DNA of 18,941 nt from an uncultured Bacilli bacterium (GCA_934096015.1 CAKOLD010000017.1:1-18941), one strand, 5' to 3'; positions 7,002 to 15,075 are shown, counted from the first letter of the stretch. The notes: generated by a model not told the origin, from the letters alone. Numbers and translations: made by a program.

Positions 7002-7646
7002 CTAATTTATGATGTCAAAATCAGGTATTTTACTTTCGTAGTCATCATAATCTTGTTCGTATTTTATGAAATTATCTTCTTTGGTAACTTTGTCAAATAA
7101 ATCTAAGGTTTCATCTTTATAATTTAACAAATTATCTTGCATTAAGTTTTCTATAATACTTTTGTTATATTTAATAGTTGATAAGATAGTCATACAATTA
7201 TTAATCGTTTTATTAATATCACTCTCTTCCACTATCACTTCTATTTTAGCATAATTATACATAATTTCAACTAAATAATCGTTATTTAATTCTTTGATTT
7301 TTAAATATCCTGTTAAATCTTTGTATTTTATTTTAAGTGATTTATATAAGTTGCTTTCTTCTTCGTAAGCTATTTGTGTATCATTATAGATGCTTACTAA
7401 GTCTACGTATAAATAATAAGTATATTTATTACTTGTTATTATTTCATTCATTTCATTGACATTTTTGACACTTAATCCTTTAGGCATATAATATTCATAT
7501 CCTGGATGATATACGTTATATACTTTATTTTTATAGTTTAATTTGGTTTTTTTATTAATAATATTTTCTATTGTATTATTATTTATATTTGTACAACCTG
7601 TTGTTACAATTAATACCAATAATACTAGTAGTATACATTTTTTCAT
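7002..7646 (-). CDS. Predicted lipoprotein, function unknown
   Basis: A 214-residue protein with a short basic N-terminus, a hydrophobic stretch (about 4-15) and the lipobox-like VTTGC with Cys18. It would be lipid-anchored on the outer face of the membrane. Thr at the -3 position is less usual than Leu. The rest (about 30-160) has mixed alpha/beta character with a segment YEYYMPKGLSV around residues 51-61, and the tail is acidic (DYDDYESKIPDFD). I recognise no family. TAGGTGG precedes the ATG and an extended -10 promoter lies about 22 bases upstream, so this is the first gene of the four-gene unit running to ytxH. Confidence 0.75.
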   Translation of the reverse strand: MKKCILLVLLVLIVTTGCTNINNNTIENIINKKTKLNYKNKVYNVYHPGYEYYMPKGLSVKNVNEMNEIITSNKYTYYLYVDLVSIYNDTQIAYEEESNLYKSLKIKYKDLTGYLKIKELNNDYLVEIMYNYAKIEVIVEESDINKTINNCMTILSTIKYNKSIIENLMQDNLLNYKDETLDLFDKVTKEDNFIKYEQDYDDYESKIPDFDIIN

Positions 7647-7667
7647 TTTCCACCTACTTATGTTATG

Positions 7668-7676
7668 ATTATATCA
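7668..7676 (-). promoter_or_regulatory. Extended -10 promoter of the lipoprotein-to-ytxH unit
   Basis: On the minus strand TGATATAAT (7668-7676) is a perfect -10 with the TGn extension. No clear -35 is visible 16-18 bp upstream, where the 3' end of trmB lies. The start of transcription would fall about 15 bases ahead of the lipoprotein ATG, leaving room for the ribosome-binding site only. Confidence 0.55.
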
Positions 7677-7695
7677 GAATAGAACGCTATTTGCA

Positions 7696-8322
7696 CTATT
7701 TTTTAGCATGTAAATAGTTGATTTTAAAGCCTTTTTCAGTAAATTTTTTTTCGTATTCCGTTTCCACATTTATAATATCTTCATTGTGCAAATCAAGACT
7801 AACTTTAAGAAATTTATATCCATAATTATTAAGAGATTCTAGAGAATAAGCGAATAAATCAAGATTATCAGTTTTTTGAATTATTTCAGCTTGTCCTGAG
7901 AAAATTTTATCATATTTTTCTAAAAATATTGGACTTGTTAGTCTTCTTTTTGCATGTCTTGCTTTTGGCCAAGGATCAGAGAAATTTAAATAAAGAGTAT
8001 TAATTTCTTTATCAAATAAGTTATCAATGTTAGTAGCATCATATCTTATTAGTTTTAAATTGGGTAATTCTAAGTCATTTAATTTTTCTAAAGCTCTAAC
8101 CATCACTGATTCATATTTTTCAATACCAATAAAGTTAATTTCTGGGTATTTTAAAGCCATGCCTATTATAAAATCTCCCTTGCCCATACCTATTTCTAAA
8201 TTAATTGGGTGATTATTAGAAAATATTTGTTGGAAATTACCTTTATACTTTTCTGGATTATTTAAAACATAGGGATTATTATTTACTATGTCTTTAGCAT
8301 TTTTAACATTTCTTAAACGCAT
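7696..8322 (-). CDS. trmB: tRNA (guanine-N7-)-methyltransferase
   Basis: TrmB methylates N7 of guanosine 46 in the variable loop of tRNA, using S-adenosylmethionine. The 208-residue length is typical. The SAM-binding glycine loop is EIGMGKGDF (43-51), the acidic end of the next strand is EKY (68-70), and the family signature FSDPWPKARHAKRR covers 114-127. The ATG at 8322 has GGAAGTG upstream. It ends in TAG at 7696. It is divergent from the coiled-coil gene at 8383, with about 60 bases of shared intergenic sequence. It does not obviously belong to the lipoprotein unit downstream, which has its own promoter. Confidence 0.95.
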   Translation of the reverse strand: MRLRNVKNAKDIVNNNPYVLNNPEKYKGNFQQIFSNNHPINLEIGMGKGDFIIGMALKYPEINFIGIEKYESVMVRALEKLNDLELPNLKLIRYDATNIDNLFDKEINTLYLNFSDPWPKARHAKRRLTSPIFLEKYDKIFSGQAEIIQKTDNLDLFAYSLESLNNYGYKFLKVSLDLHNEDIINVETEYEKKFTEKGFKINYLHAKK

Positions 8323-8335
8323 ATTAACACTTCCT

Positions 8336-8364
8336 TTAACTTTTTTATATTTTTTTCATATAAT
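8336..8364 (+). promoter_or_regulatory. Promoter of the plus-strand coiled-coil gene
   Basis: TATAAT (8359-8364) is a perfect -10; TTAACT (8336-8341), 17 bp upstream, matches the -35 consensus at four of six positions. Transcription would begin near 8371, right at the strong AGGGGG ribosome-binding site (8370-8375) of the gene starting at 8383. Confidence 0.6.
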
Positions 8365-8382
8365 TTTATAGGGGGAATTATC

Positions 8383-8703
8383 ATGAAAAAAGATCGTAAC
8401 TCATTTTTTTCAGAATATGGAATGAATGCTTATAACACTATGCAACCTATGATGCAAAATATGAATATGATGCCACAGCAGGTTCAATCAAATTCAAGTT
8501 TCTATGCAGGTCCTATGATGGGAAATAACATGGGAGAAAATTATACAAATGACATTGATAGTCGTATCAGCAAACTTGAAAGACAAATTAATAGACTGGA
8601 AACTAGAATAAATAAACTTGAGGGAGAAATGCCAACTAATTATTCTAAAACAACAACCGAAACTGATTATAATTATTCTAATTCAAGTATGTATATGGTT
8701 TAA
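8383..8703 (+). CDS. Small Met/Asn/Gln-rich protein with a heptad coiled coil
   Basis: A 106-residue protein, the only convincing plus-strand gene here. Residues 13-52 are very rich in Met, Asn and Gln with no obvious fold. Residues 58-79 form an unbroken coiled coil: Ile62, Ile69 and Ile76 at one core position and Ile58, Leu65, Leu72 and Leu79 at the other. Ile at a with Leu at d usually favours a dimer. The tail is Thr/Asn/Ser/Tyr-rich. There is no signal peptide. Composition recalls spore-coat-like or surface-coating proteins, but I cannot assign a family. It has a strong ribosome-binding site (AGGGGGAATT), its own promoter and its own terminator, so it is a single-gene unit that may be well expressed. 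Its stop overlaps that of the convergent flippase gene. Confidence 0.8.
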   Translation: MKKDRNSFFSEYGMNAYNTMQPMMQNMNMMPQQVQSNSSFYAGPMMGNNMGENYTNDIDSRISKLERQINRLETRINKLEGEMPTNYSKTTTETDYNYSNSSMYMV

Positions 8704-10355
8704 TTTTTTTCTTTTAGCTTACCTTTGGTAAGTTTTTTTATGATTTTATTTAGATAATTTGATCCCATTACTTCGTCTATTATCTTCATTTTATAACTTA
8801 TAAATAAATAAACAAGTGAACCGATTATACTACTAATTCCTACTATTAAAATAGCATCTAATTTTTTATAAACTGATAAGTTTAAATAATTAAATACAGG
8901 TTTTAAAAGTAAAACTGATAGAATCATTAATCCACATGGTATAAGAGTTTTAATTATTGTTTTAAATATCTCACTATATTTAAAGTTATGTTGTTTCCTT
9001 AATGTAGATAGTCCTATATAGATACTTAATATGTTGCATAAAACAGAGGCAAATATAGCGCCATAATAAGCATCAATTCCTAATTTATTAAAAAGAATCA
9101 TGGCAGGAAAATCTAATATTATATTAGCGATTAATCCAGATAAATTAGCAACATATATTAATTTAAATTTATTCATACTTTGAAGTGTATTTGATACTAT
9201 CATTAGAACATTTCCAAATAATGATGTAAATATTAAAGCACTAAGTACTTTCCCTCCGTAGGCATTTGTATTATAAAATATTGTCCAAACTGGTGTTGCC
9301 AATAAACTTAATCCTACTGTCATAGGAAGAGATATAAAGTAAATCATTTTAACTGCTTGATTTAGTTTTTTATTAACATCATCTAGTTTATGCTGATGAA
9401 AACTTGTAACTATATTAGGAATTAAACTAGTAGCGAATCCCATGGCAATACTTGTTACAATCATATTTATTTTAGAACCCCAAGTAGAAATAGCACTAGA
9501 AATAAATTCTACTGTAGAAGCATCATAATTTAAGTAATTTAAGGTTCTTGATACGAAAACCATGTCTGTAAATATATAAAGATTAGTTGCAACTGCTATT
9601 ATTACAAAAGGAATTGCATAAGTAATAATTTTTTTTATGATTTCACTATTAGATACATCATCTTTAGGAAGATTTTTATCTAAATCCAAGTCACTTTTTT
9701 CATTGTTAATTTTTCTTCTTAAGTAAAGATAAGAACAGAACCCTCCTACTGCAGCTCCAAATACGGCTACGCCAACTGATAATCTTAGTGATGCATGAAA
9801 TACTCTATAAAATAAGAAGCTTCCTAAAAGGATAACTAGTATTCTTACAAATTGCTCTACTACCTGACTTTTTGATCCTGTTTCAATATATTTATGACCT
9901 TGAATATAACCTCTTGTTACGGATAAGTGAGGTATTATTAAAACCGCAAAAGATATTGCTCTTATAACAAAAGTAACATCTTCAATAGAGTTACCTCCTT
10001 TTAAATCACCTAAGATTAAAGTGGCAACGGATTTAGCAAAAATAAAAAGAATTAAGAATGCTACTATAGATACTCTTCCAATTATTTTTTTTCCTAATGT
10101 GAAGGTTCTTACTTTAGCTTCCTTTAAACCTTTAGCATTATATTCACTAGTTATTTTACTAATAGCATTGGGAACTCCTGCATTACTTATACTTAAAAAT
10201 ATTGAATATATATTATAAGCATAAGCATATAGTGCTCCTCCAAGGGATCCTACTATTTTATAAAAAGGAATTACATATAGCATTCCCATTATTTTAGTTA
10301 TTACTAAATTTATAGTTGCTATAAAGGATCCTTCAATAAAACCATTTTTTTTCAT
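8700..10355 (-). CDS. MurJ/YtgP-SpoVB type lipid-linked oligosaccharide flippase
   Basis: A 551-residue multi-pass membrane protein of the MVF/MOP exporter superfamily. The N-terminal run around IMGMLYVIPFYKIVGSLGGALYAYAYN (about 22-48) and SISNAGVPNAISKITSEYNA (about 55-74) is typical of the YtgP/SpoVB branch. In Bacillus subtilis YtgP flips lipid II for wall synthesis, and SpoVB is its sporulation counterpart. The usual number is 14 membrane segments, which the hydrophobic pattern allows. I favour the YtgP/MurJ role over SpoVB because of the length, but a different glycan substrate is possible. The start is five bases after the stop of the Cse60-like gene, whose last codons supply the ribosome-binding sequence GAGAGTG. 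The last codons contain the terminator of the opposite gene. Confidence 0.82.
   Translation of the reverse strand: MKKNGFIEGSFIATINLVITKIMGMLYVIPFYKIVGSLGGALYAYAYNIYSIFLSISNAGVPNAISKITSEYNAKGLKEAKVRTFTLGKKIIGRVSIVAFLILFIFAKSVATLILGDLKGGNSIEDVTFVIRAISFAVLIIPHLSVTRGYIQGHKYIETGSKSQVVEQFVRILVILLGSFLFYRVFHASLRLSVGVAVFGAAVGGFCSYLYLRRKINNEKSDLDLDKNLPKDDVSNSEIIKKIITYAIPFVIIAVATNLYIFTDMVFVSRTLNYLNYDASTVEFISSAISTWGSKINMIVTSIAMGFATSLIPNIVTSFHQHKLDDVNKKLNQAVKMIYFISLPMTVGLSLLATPVWTIFYNTNAYGGKVLSALIFTSLFGNVLMIVSNTLQSMNKFKLIYVANLSGLIANIILDFPAMILFNKLGIDAYYGAIFASVLCNILSIYIGLSTLRKQHNFKYSEIFKTIIKTLIPCGLMILSVLLLKPVFNYLNLSVYKKLDAILIVGISSIIGSLVYLFISYKMKIIDEVMGSNYLNKIIKKLTKGKLKEKN
8718..8739 (+). terminator. Terminator of the coiled-coil gene, embedded in the flippase coding region
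   Basis: CTTACC (8718-8723) pairs with GGTAAG (8727-8732) around TTT, followed by seven T (8733-8739). It works only on the plus strand. On the minus strand the same bases encode the Lys/Leu/Gly C-terminal tail of the flippase. Confidence 0.8.
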
Positions 10356-10359
10356 ATTA

Positions 10360-10530
10360 TCACTCTCTATATATTATCATGGCAGAAAAACAGTATATTT
10401 GTTCTGAACCAAACATACTAGTTGATACTTGGAATTTAATATCTACTATATCTTCTAATTCACTAATAAATTCATTTACTGATTTTTCTAGGTCTTTTTC
10501 ATGATTTTCATCTATAATTTTTACTTTCAT
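10360..10530 (-). CDS. Cse60-like small protein
   Basis: A 56-residue frame that begins MKVKIIDENHEKDLEKSVNE and ends EQIYCFSAMIIYRE before TGA. The start (acidic DE.HEKDLE), a central VDIKFQVSTS and the terminal QIYCFSAMIIYR match what I recall of the sporulation protein Cse60 family, known from Bacillus as a small protein made under a sporulation sigma factor. Its biochemical role is not known. GGTGAG lies three bases before the ATG. The stop is four bases before the flippase start, so the two are coupled. Family members also occur outside clear sporulation settings, so this alone does not prove that the organism sporulates. Residue similarity is from memory, not a search. Confidence 0.75.
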   Translation of the reverse strand: MKVKIIDENHEKDLEKSVNEFISELEDIVDIKFQVSTSMFGSEQIYCFSAMIIYRE

Positions 10531-10545
10531 AATCTCACCATAATT

Positions 10546-10561
10546 ATTATAAATAATTATA
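10546..10561 (-). promoter_or_regulatory. Candidate -10 boxes ahead of the Cse60-like gene
   Basis: Two perfect TATAAT hexamers on the minus strand (10546-10551 and 10556-10561) lie 15-31 bases before the start. Neither has a good -35 at 16-18 bp; CTGACA (10573-10578) is 21 bp from the nearer one. In such AT-rich sequence these could be chance matches. Confidence 0.35.
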
Positions 10562-10613
10562 TTTTAGAAATATGTCAGATAAAGTTATGATAATATTATA
10601 TAATAAAATTACT

Positions 10614-10637
10614 AAAAAAACGAGTTTTTACTCGTTT
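10614..10637 (-). terminator. Terminator after the UbiB-family gene
   Basis: On the minus strand AAACGAGT (10630-10637) pairs with ACTCGTTT (10618-10625) around a 4-nt loop, followed by U from 10614 to 10620. The stem contains both GC pairs expected for a stable intrinsic terminator and lies just downstream of the stop at 10650. Confidence 0.85.
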
Positions 10638-10649
10638 ATTTGACATGTG

Positions 10650-12200
10650 TTATTTCATTCCTTTAGTTTTATGATCAATATACATTCTAATAATTAACCA
10701 AATTGATAAAATAATTATTCCAACAATATAAATATTTCTAAGTGTAGGATGATTGGTTTTATCCATTAAACTAGCCCCTATTATTAAGGCTACATCAAGA
10801 AGACAAATAATAAATTCATGCAGCATTACTTCAAATTTATCTATTTGTTTATTAGAGTTATTGAATTCTATATTAAATTTAGCTTCTCCATTATTTACTG
10901 CTCTTAAGAATGTTAAGAGTTCATTTGGCACTTTGGTTAAATCACTGGCGTCATTTAATGTTGTTAATATTTTTTTATTAAGTTCTTCTTTTGTAAATAA
11001 TGTATCTTTATTAAGTTTTAAATAATTTTTTAAGACTCTAAATAGATTTATTTTAGGGTCTAATTCTTTTAAAACTCCTTCTAAAATTACAATACCTCTA
11101 CCTAAATTAACTATATTGGTTGGCAACAGAATATTATTGTTTTTTAAAATATCTAAGAATTCTTTAAAAAATGTTTGGAATTTTATAGATTCTAATGATT
11201 GATTTAAATATTTATTAAATAAATTTTTTAATTTTAAATTTAATTCTCTTTTATTTACTAAGTCATTTGATAGTGTTGCTAATAATTCTGTTAATCCATA
11301 AGTGTCATTAAACACTATTTTTTTTATGCATTTTTTTAAGAATTGTTTATCATCTTGTGATAAATATCCCATAAGTCCAAAATCTAAATATATTATTTTA
11401 TTTTCAGTTATTTTAATATTTTCTTGATGAGGATCACTATGATAAAATCCATCATCTAAAGCTTGCTTCATATAATTTAAAGCAAGATAGTTAGCAATTT
11501 CTGGTAAATTATAATTTTTATTAATTAGGGATTCTATATTACTTAGAGGAATCCCTTCTAAGTATTCCATAACTAAAAGTTTTTTAGTACTTAATTCTTT
11601 ATATACTTTTGGTACTTTTATATAAGAAATAGTTCTTTGATTATAAGTAAATCTTTCTATGTTGTCGGCTTCTTTTAGAAAGTTTAATTCATTTATAGTT
11701 ATTTCTTTATATTCTTTTATTAATTCATTAATATTAATATATTTTTTTAAGAAAGTGTCTAAATGAAAGAAAGAAACCACTTTTTCAAAAAGGTTTATGT
11801 CTTCTAACATTTGTTTATCTATTCCTTTTCTTTGGATTTTTAAAATTATTTTATTACCATTAAATAAAGTTGCAGTATATACTTCAGCAATACTTGCAGA
11901 ACCTATAGGAATATTTGAAATGTTAGAAAAAAGTTTTTGGTGATTCGCACATTCTTCATTTAGGATTTCTATAACTTCAGTTCTTTCCATAGGATAAACA
12001 TTGTTTCTTAGTTCTTTTAGTTTTTCACAATAAGATAATGGTATTAAATCTTCATGGCTTGCAACAATTTGGCCAAACTTTATATATGTTGGTCCTAATA
12101 ATTCTAGAGTTGTTTTTAAGTTTTCTGGAGTAAAGTTTTTTATTAGATTTTGATTTTTAATAACATTTATTATATTTTCTAATCTTTTAGTATTTTCCAT
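10650..12200 (-). CDS. UbiB/ABC1 (AarF) family atypical kinase-like protein, membrane-anchored
   Basis: A 516-residue member of the ABC1/ADCK/UbiB family. The KxGQ motif is KFGQ at 41-44 and the nucleotide loop is PIGSASIAEVY (98-108), where most relatives have AAAS. The VAIK-type lysine is Lys121, the catalytic loop is HSDPHQEN (254-261) and the metal-binding DFG is at 273-275. Two membrane segments close the protein (about 455-475 and 488-506), as in UbiB. In respiring bacteria UbiB supports ubiquinone synthesis, probably by handling the lipid precursor. No quinone gene is seen here, and the neighbourhood suggests a fermenter, so the substrate is open and could be another isoprenoid lipid. 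GAGAGTTG precedes the start. It stands alone between two terminators. Confidence 0.88.
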   Translation of the reverse strand: MENTKRLENIINVIKNQNLIKNFTPENLKTTLELLGPTYIKFGQIVASHEDLIPLSYCEKLKELRNNVYPMERTEVIEILNEECANHQKLFSNISNIPIGSASIAEVYTATLFNGNKIILKIQRKGIDKQMLEDINLFEKVVSFFHLDTFLKKYININELIKEYKEITINELNFLKEADNIERFTYNQRTISYIKVPKVYKELSTKKLLVMEYLEGIPLSNIESLINKNYNLPEIANYLALNYMKQALDDGFYHSDPHQENIKITENKIIYLDFGLMGYLSQDDKQFLKKCIKKIVFNDTYGLTELLATLSNDLVNKRELNLKLKNLFNKYLNQSLESIKFQTFFKEFLDILKNNNILLPTNIVNLGRGIVILEGVLKELDPKINLFRVLKNYLKLNKDTLFTKEELNKKILTTLNDASDLTKVPNELLTFLRAVNNGEAKFNIEFNNSNKQIDKFEVMLHEFIICLLDVALIIGASLMDKTNHPTLRNIYIVGIIILSIWLIIRMYIDHKTKGMK

Positions 12201-12223
12201 ATCAACTCTCTACTTTCTTTTTT

Positions 12224-12232
12224 ATTTTATCA
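12224..12232 (-). promoter_or_regulatory. Candidate extended -10 of the UbiB-family gene
   Basis: On the minus strand TGATAAAAT (12224-12232) resembles an extended -10 box, 24-32 bases ahead of the start at 12200. No -35 is visible; that region is occupied by the terminator of the Tad operon. The gene lies between two terminators, so some promoter must be in this 65-base gap. Confidence 0.4.
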
Positions 12233-12245
12233 TAACTAAGAATAT

Positions 12246-12268
12246 AAAAAAAGAGAATTTCTTCTCTT
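12246..12268 (-). terminator. Terminator at the end of the Tad-type operon
   Basis: On the minus strand AAGAGAA (12262-12268) pairs with TTCTCTT (12251-12257) around GAAA, followed by seven U (12246-12252, partly in the stem). The GNRA-type loop and U run are standard. The tadC stop (12267-12269) overlaps the first arm. Confidence 0.85.
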
Positions 12269-13049
12269 AAAACATATTCATTATAGATATCAAAAGGAGG
12301 ATCATTATAGCAATACCAGTACATACTAACATGGTCATTGTTTTCTTTTCCATTTTTTCTAATCTATTGGCATATCTATTTTCTCTGGCTTTTTGTTGTA
12401 ATGAAGAAATAGAACGAGAGAATTGTAATAATTGTTCTTGTTTTCTTTCATTACTTCCTAAACTTAAACGATATAGTAATCTCATCATTCTCATAGAGTC
12501 TCTAACAGGGTATTCTTTAGCAAAATCCATATAAGGATTTATTGTAGAGTCTCCGGCATTAATTTTCTGTAATAAATCTTTTAGTCCTTCTTGAAAAATT
12601 TGAGGAGCATCTTCTAAAGATTTTCCTAAAGCTACTGGTACAGTATAGTGTTGAATTAATATTTCCAAACTTTTTAAGTAGTATGGTAACATTGAATCTA
12701 TTTCATGTAAGTGACTTTTGTAATAATTGTTTAATTCAAAATACGGTAATTTAAATACTACATATCCAGCTAGAAAACTTAATAGTATTTTGGTATATTC
12801 TATATTATTTATAAATAATAGTATCATAACTGCTATAGTTATTAATCCATTTCTAATTCTTGTTGTAAATATTTTATCTATGTCTACTCCATCACCATAT
12901 TTGGCTTTTACTAAGAAATCGAAATTTCCTTCTTTTAAACCTTTAAATATTGATTTGTTATCATTAAAGAATTTATTTAAACTTATAGTTCCGTTATATT
13001 CAAAAACAAAGAAAATGATAACACCTAAAATCGCGGCTTCAATTAACAT
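12267..13049 (-). CDS. tadC: TadC-like type II secretion F-domain membrane protein
   Basis: One of the two inner-platform proteins of a Tad/Flp pilus system, expected to sit in the cytoplasmic membrane and work with the TadA ATPase. The 260-residue protein has hydrophobic segments at about 2-17, 68-81, 86-101 and 238-258. Between the last two lies the long cytosolic helical region of the T2SSF domain (about 115-225, including HEIDSMLPYYLKSLEILI and the alanine/glutamine-rich helix near 205-220). The start is one base after the tadB stop. It is the last gene of the operon. Assignment as TadC rather than TadB rests on order (ATPase, TadB, TadC). Confidence 0.85.
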   Translation of the reverse strand: MLIEAAILGVIIFFVFEYNGTISLNKFFNDNKSIFKGLKEGNFDFLVKAKYGDGVDIDKIFTTRIRNGLITIAVMILLFINNIEYTKILLSFLAGYVVFKLPYFELNNYYKSHLHEIDSMLPYYLKSLEILIQHYTVPVALGKSLEDAPQIFQEGLKDLLQKINAGDSTINPYMDFAKEYPVRDSMRMMRLLYRLSLGSNERKQEQLLQFSRSISSLQQKARENRYANRLEKMEKKTMTMLVCTGIAIMILLLISIMNMF

Positions 13050-13050
13050 A

Positions 13051-13947
13051 TTACTCTACCCCCGTATCTTCATTATAGAATTTTTCACCTTTTAATAGGA
13101 AATAAGAGTTAACAATTATTACTGCATGTAGAAGTAATGCTACATACCATTCGTCTAACATCATTATGTAATTTTCTGTTCCTAATAGAAATTGAACTAA
13201 CATTACTAGTAAGTATAGAGCGCATCCAAAAGTAATAAACTTTGTATGGAATGTTGCCCTATCCATTTTATCACGGTAAACACCTTCAACTAGGGCATCA
13301 ATATCTGACATCATATTTTCTAGGGATTCTCCAGAATCATGAGCACCTTCATTGGTTATTTGTAAGAATAATTGATGCATATTTTTTACCATATAATAAG
13401 GATATTTTTTATTAAAGAATTCTATACTTTCTTCAATTGTACCATTTTTATAAGCCATATCAATCATAGTTATTACATCCTCTAGAACAGGATTTTCAAG
13501 TATTCCACTATCTCTTACACCTTCTAGAGATTTAACAAATGATTGAGTTGTATTAAATTCCATAATAACGTTTGTAGTATAAACTTGAATTTGTTCAAAA
13601 ATGTATTCACTATATATTCTTTTACAACGTAATACTGCTAAATAAGGAATAAAGGCTATTGCTGCTACTGCATAGATTATAGCCCATGTGATACTTCTAA
13701 AATAAAGATAGGCTACAACAGCTCCTGCTCCACCAAAAATTACCACTTGAATTATATATTGTCTTGTAGTAAATTCTTGACCTAATTCTTTCGCTTTTTC
13801 TCTTGCAACTTGAAAACTATATGGAGCATATTTGTTATAAATCTTTTTTACAGTATCAGAGAAATATTTATATACGTTTTCATTTTTACTATTTCTAGAT
13901 ACCAAGACAAATATGGTTATAAAAATAATTATAATACTTTCTATCAT
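13051..13947 (-). CDS. tadB: TadB-like type II secretion F-domain membrane protein
   Basis: First platform protein of the Tad-type machine. Of 298 residues, hydrophobic segments lie at about 3-17, 66-82, 86-105, 235-255 and 267-285. The cytosolic T2SSF region (about 110-230) contains EQIQVYTTNVIMEFNTTQSF and the acidic stretch ESLENMMSDIDALVEGVY. Its ATG follows the stop of the ATPase gene with no bases between and its own stop is one base before tadC, so the three are tightly coupled. The N-terminal extension of about 60 residues before the second membrane segment is mostly charged. Confidence 0.86.
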   Translation of the reverse strand: MIESIIIIFITIFVLVSRNSKNENVYKYFSDTVKKIYNKYAPYSFQVAREKAKELGQEFTTRQYIIQVVIFGGAGAVVAYLYFRSITWAIIYAVAAIAFIPYLAVLRCKRIYSEYIFEQIQVYTTNVIMEFNTTQSFVKSLEGVRDSGILENPVLEDVITMIDMAYKNGTIEESIEFFNKKYPYYMVKNMHQLFLQITNEGAHDSGESLENMMSDIDALVEGVYRDKMDRATFHTKFITFGCALYLLVMLVQFLLGTENYIMMLDEWYVALLLHAVIIVNSYFLLKGEKFYNEDTGVE

Positions 13948-15045
13948 TTAAGCCACCTCATTTTTTTTATCCTCACCACTATTGACGTATCCTAATTTAA
14001 AGGTATCTTGTGGAAGAATTACACCTTGAATTGATAAGTATTCTAAAAGGTGTGTTGTTGGATTGGTTACATTATACTTTCCATCCATAGACTTTTTATA
14101 AATTATATTGGTACATGGTTTATTTTCGTTATCTATATAGAATTCACATACTTCAAAAATTTCTCTTTGAAATCTATTTAATTCTTTAGAGTAATAACCT
14201 TTTACATATATACCTATTTGAACATATCTATGTATTGTCGATAAGAATTGTTCTGTATCTTGACTACTTTCTAGCAAGGAGTACATACGCATAGGGATAC
14301 TTGATGCTTTATCTGAGTGAATTGTACTCATGATATTATGTCCTGATGATATAGAGTTTCTGACTGCTAATACGGCTTCGGCACTACGTACTTCGGAAAG
14401 TAAAATCCAACGAGGATTTTGTCTCATGCAGGTTACTAATACGTCTGTGTAACTAGCAATATTATTAGTTTTTACTGCAACAATGTCTCTATGAGGAAAT
14501 ATTTTATCTAAGTGTAATTCTAGTGTGTCTTCTATAGTGATTATTTTTTCATTTTCTTTTGTATGACTTGCTAAGTATTTTACTAATTCTGTTTTACCAC
14601 TACCAGTTTCTCCACTAACAATTATGTTACAGTGTCCTTCAACACATTTCATTAAGAAATCATGAATTTCTAAGGTTACATATCTTTCATTTAATAATTT
14701 ATCTTTGTTTAAACGGATTTTTGCAGGTGTTTTACGAATTACACAAGCAATACCATTTGTTGAAATAGATTCATGAATAAAATTCATACGTAATTCAGCA
14801 CTTTCAGCGTCCAAGAAGGGAGAAGCCATATTAAAGGTTTTTCCCATAGTGTTGGAACACTGAAATGCTAATTTTTCCATTAGAGCATTATTAATAGCAG
14901 GTCTTTCAACTTTATAAACACCTTTTGATAAGGTTTTTAACCATACTTGGCCACCATTACTATAGGAGATATCGGTTACATCATCATCTTCTAGAAATTC
15001 TTTTAGTGGGCCAAAATCAAGTTGAGAAAATATTGCTTGATTCAT
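13948..15045 (-). CDS. tadA: TadA/CpaF-type secretion ATPase
   Basis: Hexameric cytosolic ATPase that powers pilus assembly or secretion through the TadB/TadC platform. Walker A is GETGSGKT (145-152). The aspartate box is around TIEDTLEL (170-177), Walker B is ILLSEVR (214-220), and the histidine box is SGHNIMSTIHS (234-244). These are all in the order typical of VirB11/CpaF proteins. At 365 residues it is shorter than many CpaF proteins because the N-terminal part is only about 120 residues and lacks an obvious helical bundle. AAAGGGTG precedes the ATG. It directly abuts tadB and follows cpaB by 30 bases. Confidence 0.93.
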   Translation of the reverse strand: MNQAIFSQLDFGPLKEFLEDDDVTDISYSNGGQVWLKTLSKGVYKVERPAINNALMEKLAFQCSNTMGKTFNMASPFLDAESAELRMNFIHESISTNGIACVIRKTPAKIRLNKDKLLNERYVTLEIHDFLMKCVEGHCNIIVSGETGSGKTELVKYLASHTKENEKIITIEDTLELHLDKIFPHRDIVAVKTNNIASYTDVLVTCMRQNPRWILLSEVRSAEAVLAVRNSISSGHNIMSTIHSDKASSIPMRMYSLLESSQDTEQFLSTIHRYVQIGIYVKGYYSKELNRFQREIFEVCEFYIDNENKPCTNIIYKKSMDGKYNVTNPTTHLLEYLSIQGVILPQDTFKLGYVNSGEDKKNEVA

Positions 15046-15075
15046 ATAAACACCCTTTCTATTCTTTTTTAATTT

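Noticed and set aside
12727..13095. Plus-strand frame of 122 residues
   Set aside because: Antisense across the tadB-tadC junction, no promoter or ribosome-binding site, composition of a shadow frame.
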